A stretch of DNA of 64,000 bases, from IMG/VR virus record IMGVR_UViG_3300046781_000054, positions 1 to 64,000 of that record. One strand, given 5' to 3'. Every line of letters starts with the position of its first letter. Within the stretch, counting starts at the first letter, position 1. The stretch comes from a virus. A program made the translations under genes and the position numbers. Positions 58,045-64,000 of the stretch are shown here, piece by piece. The notes beneath the pieces are model-generated. The model ran no database searches. It saw nothing but the letters and a program-made list of their open reading frames with translations, and was not told the origin of the DNA.

Positions 58045-60674
58045 GCGCCGGTCACCTGCCAGTTCACAGTAGTAGCGGTCGTGTTCTCTCGGTTGACCCA
58101 TACGAGCGCCGACGAGGACGTCGTAGATGACATAGCGACACCAGTGACGCCGGCAGCCGATGGGGTTGCGTTGACGCGTGAGCCGGGCACGGTGGTCGCG
58201 GCGGTGGCGTAGCCGCGGAATGTGGTGCCTGCCAGCGTTGGGAAGGTCACCAGGGCGCTGGTGGGTGTGTTGGCGGCGCTGGGCGTGATACTCACGGAGC
58301 CGAACGCCATATTCCCGGCGGTCAGGATGCCGGTGAAGGCGACGTTGCCGTCCTTGTCGATGCGGAACTTTTCCACGCCGTTCTGCATGGCTCTCAGCAG
58401 GTAGCCGGTATGCGCGGCGAGAGCTTCGATGTAGAGGGCGCTGTTGTTGGAGGCGACGGGCAGGACTTGCAGGCGGCCGCCGTTGAGGGTGGCGAGGAGG
58501 GCTTCCACGATGAAAGACGTGTCCTGCGAGGGCGCGTCGGTGTTCTTGTAGTAGAGGCCTGCGGTGGTGGGGAAGAGACCTAGACGCCCGCCGATGATGG
58601 TGGCGGGGCTTCCGGTACGGAGGCGTTCGATGATGGCGGCGTCCCGGGCCAGATACTGGCGCCAGGCCATGTCGGTGTAGGAGCCGGATGTGAACTGCCC
58701 AGAGATCAATTCGAGGTTGGCGTCACCGATCGAGGGTTCTGTTACCTGCACGAAAGCCCTGTTGCTCTGGCCGGCATTCGAAAGAGAAATGTTGGGGTAG
58801 ACGGCGTTCGGGTTCAGGGAGAGGAGCGCGCCGGAGGTTCCCTTGACGATGAAGGCGGCCCCGGACAGGTCTCCGACCGGGTTGCCGGACGCATCGTAGA
58901 AGATGATTCTGTTGGCGTTGCCCTCGTTGACCGTGATGCGCTGCCCGCTGGCTGCGGTCTGGATGACAGCCCCGGTGATCGTCATGCCGTTGATCGCGGT
59001 CGCGGACAGGGCTGCCGCCGTAATCGACCCGGCCATGATCTTGTCGGCGGTGATGGCGTTCGCTGCGATCTTGTCCGCAGTGACGGCCAGCGCATCGAGT
59101 TTCGCGGTCGTCACCGCGCCCGCGGCCAGCTTGTCGGTGTTCACCGCGCCGGACGCGATCGTCGCCGTCTGCACCGCGCCCGCGATCAGCTTCGGCGTGC
59201 TGATCGCCCCATCAGCGATGTTCACGGTCTGCACGGCGCCAGTCTCGATGACCTCCACTGTGACCATGTTGACCTCGGCGGTGCCCGTGCCTCCGTTGTA
59301 GTTCGCGTAGAAGAGCGGACTGATGAACCGGGCATTGGCATGCAGCGCACCGGGAGTGTTCGGGGAGGGGGCCGCGGTGGAGGTTCCGTTGCCGGTCGCG
59401 TAGCCCTTCAGGTATCCGGTGAACCGCTGGAACCCGGCGCCCGCGGTCAGGTTCTGGGAGGCGACGGCCACGTAGTGCTGCGAGCTGGCGGCGGACGCTC
59501 CAGTCGTGTTGACGAGGGTCGTCCCGTCCGCTGCGATGCCTGCGACACCGCAGAACACGCGCTGCTGGGCGGTATCGCTGCCCGCAACGGTCTGCCGCAC
59601 CGTGAAGCTGATCCGGTAGAGGACGTTGGGGTCGAACGGAATCAGGATGTCGGGCCGCCACGCTGCGGTCACGCCGCCGACGGCCCGCATGACGTAGCTG
59701 CCGGACTGCGCATCCGTCACCGCCACCGATGTCAGACCGGGTATTGCCACGGCGGTCGTGGTGCTCGTGCCCAGAGAGCGCCACTTCGCCGCTTCGGCGC
59801 CGGTGTCGTACAGCTTCTGCACGACGGATGCCGCGGTCGTGACCGACAACTGGCTGGTCGTCACCGACCCGGCGACAACCCGGTCGCCATTCAGCGTGCC
59901 GACAGCGATCCGGTCGCCCTGGATCGAGTTCGCCACCATTTTCGGAGTGGTGATCGCCCCGTCTGCGATCTTTGTCGACCCGACCGCACCAGTGGCGATC
60001 TTCGCTTGGGTGACGGCGTCGTCGGCGAGGATCAGAGAGTTGACCGCCCCCGCCTGGATCTTCAGGTTGGTGACGGCGCCTGCCGCGATTTTCGCCTCGG
60101 TGACTGCGTCCGACGCCAGCTTCAGGGCGGTGATGGTGCCGTCCAGGACGTCGTTGGCGACGACCGGCGCCTTGCTGACAGGGCCGACCTGGTCCGATGG
60201 TGTGGACGCGGTGCCGGAGGTGTTGCGGGCCACCAGCCGCACGTACACGGGATCGTCGGTGGGGACGACAACAGTGGCGCCCTGCGCCGTCTCGATCGTG
60301 GACCGCAGCGTCTCCGGGAGCGGCGTGAACCCTGCCGCAGTGGAGGCGTGGACCTCGATGCGGGACCAGTCCAGCGGCAGGACCGCCCCGTTCGCGAACA
60401 GGCCGTCCCAGGTGGCCTGCACGCCCCCGAGGTACGGCGCGACGGCCGGGGCCGAAGGCTGCGGCGGCGGGGGCCCGTTGACGGCCTGCACACCGACCGT
60501 GCCGTCGCCCTGGGCCCCGACGATCGCCCGCAGGCTTCCGGTGCTGTCGTTCACCTGGAGGGCGGCGTTCTCGATGCTGCCGCCGTGCGCGTACCGGGAC
60601 CCCCGCTGTAGCTGTTCCACGGCGCGGCGCAGGCGGGCGACTTCCTCGGCCAGAGCACTGTTGGTGGGCATCAC
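58041..60674 (-). CDS. Large tail-fibre/tail-tip protein, 877 aa
   Basis: Short coiled coil at the head (LAEEVARLRRAVEQLQRG), an Fn3-like region (VEVHAS-type strands), then a long array of repeats of the form IADGAITTPKMVANSIQGDR / IAAGAVTNLKIQAGAVNSLI, i.e. (K)IA-GAVT--K, typical of phage tail tip and fibre proteins, a jelly-roll-like region (WRPDILIPFDPNVLYRISFT), and a C-terminal fibre tip. Probable role: host recognition at the tail tip. The gene is coupled to both neighbours. Confidence 0.85.
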   Translation of the reverse strand: MMPTNSALAEEVARLRRAVEQLQRGSRYAHGGSIENAALQVNDSTGSLRAIVGAQGDGTVGVQAVNGPPPPQPSAPAVAPYLGGVQATWDGLFANGAVLPLDWSRIEVHASTAAGFTPLPETLRSTIETAQGATVVVPTDDPVYVRLVARNTSGTASTPSDQVGPVSKAPVVANDVLDGTITALKLASDAVTEAKIAAGAVTNLKIQAGAVNSLILADDAVTQAKIATGAVGSTKIADGAITTPKMVANSIQGDRIAVGTLNGDRVVAGSVTTSQLSVTTAASVVQKLYDTGAEAAKWRSLGTSTTTAVAIPGLTSVAVTDAQSGSYVMRAVGGVTAAWRPDILIPFDPNVLYRISFTVRQTVAGSDTAQQRVFCGVAGIAADGTTLVNTTGASAASSQHYVAVASQNLTAGAGFQRFTGYLKGYATGNGTSTAAPSPNTPGALHANARFISPLFYANYNGGTGTAEVNMVTVEVIETGAVQTVNIADGAISTPKLIAGAVQTATIASGAVNTDKLAAGAVTTAKLDALAVTADKIAANAITADKIMAGSITAAALSATAINGMTITGAVIQTAASGQRITVNEGNANRIIFYDASGNPVGDLSGAAFIVKGTSGALLSLNPNAVYPNISLSNAGQSNRAFVQVTEPSIGDANLELISGQFTSGSYTDMAWRQYLARDAAIIERLRTGSPATIIGGRLGLFPTTAGLYYKNTDAPSQDTSFIVEALLATLNGGRLQVLPVASNNSALYIEALAAHTGYLLRAMQNGVEKFRIDKDGNVAFTGILTAGNMAFGSVSITPSAANTPTSALVTFPTLAGTTFRGYATAATTVPGSRVNATPSAAGVTGVAMSSTTSSSALVWVNRENTTATTVNWQVTGA

Positions 60675-61768
60675 ACGTCCTCGGGGCTGCCGTAGTGGAA
60701 GGAGTCGGCGCGACGCAGCGTCAGGACTGCCTGGTCGGGGCTGTCGCCGGGCTTAAAGGAATCAGCGGTGATCCGAGACCAGCCGGTCCACGACACCCAC
60801 TCGTTGTTGACGGTGACTGGGACGTCGTCGCCGATCTGCCAGGAACCGAGCGGCGCAGACGGGTGGTCGCGGACGGTGATGGTCTGCACATCGCCCATGA
60901 CCTGCCGGTAGCGGCGCTCCGCGGTCGCGCGGCGGCCGAGGGCGTCATTGCCGTTGATGGTGGGCAGCGCCAGCGGCGACTCGATGCGCAGGTGCCCGTC
61001 GCGGGCGGGGCTGACGGCGAACCGGCGTGCGGTTCCTTCGCCGTCGCCGGTGGCGACAATGACGTTGGCGAAGTCGTCCCCGGAGTACGTGACAGGGGTA
61101 GAGGAGACGATGTTGACGCCGGTCGAGAACGAGATGTCCTTGCGGCGGGTACCGAGGCGGGGGAAGCCGAGCTTGATGCGACGCCGGATGGTGCCGTTGG
61201 CCTGCCAGGAGCAAGCGTTGGTGTACTGCGGAGCCCCGTCTTCGGAGACGAGGTCGTCGACCTGGTCGCCAAGGTTCGGGGATTCGTACCAGAACGACGC
61301 CCACGGCTCGGCTGGCGTGCCCGCCTTCGCGGTCGAGTTCGTGGAGTCGACGGTGACGCCGAGGTTCCCGTCGGGCTGCTCCTGCGCGTACGCCCAGATG
61401 TCCCGGATGATGACGCACGGGTCCTGGTAAACGTAGGGGCCGCGGCCGGCGAGGTTGCCGTGTTCGTCGATCCGCCGGTTTAGGTACGACGACCAGCCCG
61501 CGCCTTCCATGCGGAACTCAGAGCCTTCGGGTTCAACGGACCAGATAAGGCCGCCCCAGCGCAGAATCCCGGCGGCTTCCGCGTAGATGAGGGCGATGCC
61601 CGGCATGAGGGAGTCGACGTTGGCTCTCACCCAGCGGGGTGCGAGGGTCGCGGAGAAGCTGCCGGGCCCGTTGAGTTCGCTGGAGAACTCCACCTGCGAC
61701 AGGGGCAGCGCAGAGTGGAGTATCTCGCCGGTGAGGGCGTGCTGGGTGAAGTACCGCCACCGGGCCAT
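60671..61768 (-). CDS. Minor tail (baseplate hub-type) protein, 365 aa
   Basis: A beta-rich protein with WRYFTQHALTGEILHSALPL, GGLIWSVEPEGSEFRMEGAG and a phage-hub-like middle (YVYQDPCVIIRDIWAYAQEQ), followed by YRQVMGDVQTITVRDHPSAP. The layout resembles Gp37-like siphophage tail proteins, which form the hub that carries the tip. Next gene overlaps by four bases. Role inferred from place and fold. Confidence 0.75.
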   Translation of the reverse strand: MARWRYFTQHALTGEILHSALPLSQVEFSSELNGPGSFSATLAPRWVRANVDSLMPGIALIYAEAAGILRWGGLIWSVEPEGSEFRMEGAGWSSYLNRRIDEHGNLAGRGPYVYQDPCVIIRDIWAYAQEQPDGNLGVTVDSTNSTAKAGTPAEPWASFWYESPNLGDQVDDLVSEDGAPQYTNACSWQANGTIRRRIKLGFPRLGTRRKDISFSTGVNIVSSTPVTYSGDDFANVIVATGDGEGTARRFAVSPARDGHLRIESPLALPTINGNDALGRRATAERRYRQVMGDVQTITVRDHPSAPLGSWQIGDDVPVTVNNEWVSWTGWSRITADSFKPGDSPDQAVLTLRRADSFHYGSPEDV

Positions 61769-62713
61769 CTACAGGGCGCCTTCAGTGAACTCGATGTCGA
61801 TGTTGAACGTGGTGGTCGCGTCGACGCCGATCTTCGCGGCGTTCGAGGAGCGGGTGCGCATCCTCGATTTGAAGGCCTGCGTGGTGCCGCGCATTGCAGC
61901 GCCGGACGTGGTGGTCAGGTCGATCGTCTCGACCATCTGGACGGTGTTGCGTCGGGCGGCGGTGCCCTGGTTGTCGTCGATGCCGACCCACTGCGCGGCT
62001 TCGTAGGTGCCGAGCATGAACCGGAAGTTTCCCCAGGCGTTGCCGTCGACGAGGCGGATCCCGCACACGGTGAACACGACCTTCGCGTTGGCCGCCCAGG
62101 TGGGGATGGGAATGTTCTGCATGGTCAGGTTGGGGAAGGTCTGCCACGTCTCGGAGGTGCCGGAGATCTGCACCAGCGGGTCCTGCGCGTAGTACGGGTA
62201 CAGGGAGCGTTCCTTGCGCGGGTTGGCGACCTTCCGCAGATCCTTGATCATGGCGTTGGTGATGGTCGCCGTCGATGAGGGGATGTCAATGCGGGCCAGC
62301 GGGATCGCCGAGTAGCCGTTCGGCACCGTGGTGGCGCTGGAGGAGACGTTGGAGATGACGTCGAAGAAGGCAGCCGTGTCAGGGGTCTTGTTGCCCTCGT
62401 AGTTGGGGTCCTGGACACGGGCGACGAGCATGTCAGAGCGTCCGGTGCCGCCCGTCGCGGCGATGCTGACGGAGTCGGTGCCGACGTTGTAGACGTTGTA
62501 GGCGCCCTGCCCGGCCGCGTACACACCATTGATGACCGCCGACCCGGCGCCGATCTGAACGCCGGCCCCCGGAGTGGAGAGTGCGGACGGCTTCAGGTAA
62601 CCGCCCTGGGTAATGCCCTGGTTGCCTTGCGCCAGATCCTGGATCATCAGGCGCATCTGCTGTGCGGTGTGGGCGCCGCCGGTGACGGCGAACGGCGTCG
62701 TGATCAGTGCCAT
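61769..62713 (-). CDS. Minor tail protein, 314 aa
   Basis: Starts MALITTPFAVTGGAHTAQQM; Gly-rich beta regions (GAGVQIGAGSAVINGVYAAG, GTDSVSIAATGGTGRSDMLV), typical of tail-tip proteins of actinophages (upper baseplate). The C-terminal part has a jelly-roll-like string of strands. No enzymatic motif. Located between Dit-like and hub proteins. Confidence 0.75.
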   Translation of the reverse strand: MALITTPFAVTGGAHTAQQMRLMIQDLAQGNQGITQGGYLKPSALSTPGAGVQIGAGSAVINGVYAAGQGAYNVYNVGTDSVSIAATGGTGRSDMLVARVQDPNYEGNKTPDTAAFFDVISNVSSSATTVPNGYSAIPLARIDIPSSTATITNAMIKDLRKVANPRKERSLYPYYAQDPLVQISGTSETWQTFPNLTMQNIPIPTWAANAKVVFTVCGIRLVDGNAWGNFRFMLGTYEAAQWVGIDDNQGTAARRNTVQMVETIDLTTTSGAAMRGTTQAFKSRMRTRSSNAAKIGVDATTTFNIDIEFTEGAL

Positions 62714-62725
62714 GCTCGGGGCCTC

Positions 62726-63625
62726 CTACAGGGCCTTGTAGGCGGGCCACCAGGTGACGGCCAGCGTGGATGTGAGGGTGTTGTCCGTCGCCGACCAGCG
62801 GATCTCGTTCACGCCCGGGGTGAGGACGAACTGGTCGATGCGCGAAGTCGGGGTGAGGGGGGCGGAGCCGCCGTTCTCGCGGAGCACGGTCCGCCAGCCG
62901 GGCCGGGTGTCGATCTCGACCCACTCCCCCGCAACGAGCGTCGTCTGCACCGTCAGGACCCGACCCGACGTGACGTGCGTGATCTTCGGGTTGGCGCACG
63001 GCCCGTTGACGCGGATCACCGGCCATGTCGGGGCTGTGCCCGTGACGGTGAGGTAGCCGGGCCGGCCGACGGCGGAGGCGTCACCGGCGATCGTGAACGG
63101 CATCTGCAGCGGGAACGTGACGCCGCCCTGGGTGAGGGAGCCGAGCGGCATCGACGTCGAGTCGGGCAGGTCGGTGTAGTACAGGTGGTCCTGGGCCTGG
63201 AACTCGATGTCGACCGGTCCGTAGCCGTGGATGATCGTGGAGGCGTCGGGTTCGAACTTGCGGAGACGGCCGCGGATCACCCGGCTGGGGCGTCCCGGGA
63301 ACTTCAGGCGTAGGTCCATGGTCGTGCCGCCCTGTGCCCGGACCTGGGCGGTGTCCGCCCTGTCCTGCAGCAGCGCCCAGGTGTCGAGGACTGTGGCCGC
63401 GCTGGCCGTGGCTGCCTTGACGGCTGCATCGATGCGCAGGGTGCGGCCGGCGTAGTAGTCGGCGCCCAGCCAGGTGCCGTCCTCTCCGGGAGGCTCGACA
63501 TCGCTGCTGCGCACCGTCGGCTGGCCCAGACCCTCGATCGTCTTGATGTCGACGGTCGTGCCGCGGCCAATGAGGACACCGCCGAGTTCGTGCTGGTAGT
63601 CGACCAGGTCGACGGGTGTACTCAT
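62726..63625 (-). CDS. Distal-tail (Dit)-like protein, 299 aa
   Basis: N-terminal part (VDYQHELGGVLIGRGTTVDI, YYAGRTLRIDAAVKAATASA) and LKFPGRPSRVIRGRLRKFEP fit the belt domain of a distal tail protein, followed by a galectin-like C-terminal domain (LTVQTTLVAGEWVEIDTRPG, WRTVLRE). Position right after the tape measure gene is the usual place. Overlaps it by ATGA. Confidence 0.78.
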   Translation of the reverse strand: MSTPVDLVDYQHELGGVLIGRGTTVDIKTIEGLGQPTVRSSDVEPPGEDGTWLGADYYAGRTLRIDAAVKAATASAATVLDTWALLQDRADTAQVRAQGGTTMDLRLKFPGRPSRVIRGRLRKFEPDASTIIHGYGPVDIEFQAQDHLYYTDLPDSTSMPLGSLTQGGVTFPLQMPFTIAGDASAVGRPGYLTVTGTAPTWPVIRVNGPCANPKITHVTSGRVLTVQTTLVAGEWVEIDTRPGWRTVLRENGGSAPLTPTSRIDQFVLTPGVNEIRWSATDNTLTSTLAVTWWPAYKAL

Positions 63626-64000
63626 CGGGCTCCCACTCCCCCGCGGGCCAGCCGGCGCAGCTGGTAGGCGTTGTCGGCGTCGATACGGCGGGCGGTCGCC
63701 GCGGCGTCACCGCCGGAGGTGACGTGCCAGGTCTGGTTGCCGACCATCGGCGCGTCCTGGCGGATGATGACGACCCGACCGGCGGAGGCGTCGGTGAGGC
63801 CGACACCGAACCGGGAGGCGACGTCGGACAGGACGGGCAGGGCGCTGCGGCGCTTGTTCTGGCCGAGCGGGATGAACGCTTCCCCGCCGGTGGAGGGCTC
63901 GGCGAAGGTGACGGCGCCGCCCGCAGTGGAGTAGATCCCAGAACGGATGCCGCCGTTGGCGTACGCCAAGCCCTTGTTGGCCTTGACGAGGTCGGCGAGG
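63622..64000 (-). CDS. Tape measure protein, C-terminal end
   Basis: The frame is open to the right edge. The last residues include LADLVKANKGLAYANGGIRS, GGAVTFAEPSTGGEAFIPLG and a helical tail: FAEPSTGGEAFIPL is the C-terminal signature seen in many siphophage tape measure proteins. Partial only; the rest lies beyond the window. Confidence 0.8.
   Translation of the reverse strand, partial: LADLVKANKGLAYANGGIRSGIYSTAGGAVTFAEPSTGGEAFIPLGQNKRRSALPVLSDVASRFGVGLTDASAGRVVIIRQDAPMVGNQTWHVTSGGDAAATARRIDADNAYQLRRLARGGVGAR

Noticed and set aside
1-64000. CRISPR arrays and tRNA genes
   Set aside because: No regular repeat-spacer array was found, and no tRNA-like cloverleaf with a T-loop motif was recognised by eye.

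Overview
The window is very GC-rich, with short, tightly overlapping genes, many GTG starts and actinobacterial families (WhiB-like, DUF6011-like, phiSA1p31-like, collagen-like tail proteins). It reads as a temperate siphovirus of Streptomyces or a close relative. A ParA/ParB pair with candidate parS palindromes, a DciA-like protein and two replication-initiator-like proteins suggest a phage-plasmid; a complete tyrosine recombinase is also present. The virion genes are only partly inside the window: the right end enters the tail module at the C-terminus of the tape measure protein.

Layout. 1-3357 (-): an operon of small unknown genes, three of whose gaps carry the same two-hairpin module. 3548-13372 (+, one exception): a GntR repressor with an inverted-repeat operator, a wHTH-HNH protein, a replication initiator with iterons inside its own gene, then many small often zinc-ribbon genes including a HIT hydrolase. 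13374-16173: a TrmB/LuxR regulator (-) and four + strand genes or remnants. 16188-43477 (-): about 27 kb of early and maintenance genes: NERD nuclease, PAPS-reductase-like PP-loop protein, SSB, WhiB-HTH fusion, RusA, ParB/ParA, DciA, Rep, J-domain protein, second WhiB fusion, C5 methyltransferase, Rad52-like annealing protein and a regulator made of four RHH-like repeats. 43687-48383: WYL protein, T5orf172/GIY-YIG protein, a 534-bp gap with a large foldable element, and an integrase relative without catalytic residues. 48391-50485 (-): active-looking tyrosine recombinase and a four-HTH protein. 50852-52365 (+): four small genes. 52438-64000 (-): tail, lysis and collagen-like genes, transcribed from tape measure toward lysis.

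Regulation. Five promoters share one geometry: -35, a 17-bp spacer holding an ATGCGTTATRG core, then -10. They lie before the RHH-repeat gene, the divergent WYL gene, the two long leftward operons (starts at 24100 and 30145) and the gene at 9299. I infer a phage-wide early-gene switch, probably run by the RHH-repeat protein with the WYL protein as possible partner.

Replication and maintenance. The + strand initiator (5614-7086) has iterons and an AT-rich repeat in its linker, the layout of the lambda O gene. The - strand Rep (35674-36906) has a perfect DnaA box in its linker, overlaps the DciA-like gene and sits upstream of parAB. SSB, RusA, the Rad52-like protein, the wHTH-HNH protein and the recombinase supply recombination functions. 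All functions are inferred from sequence patterns read by eye; no database search was possible.
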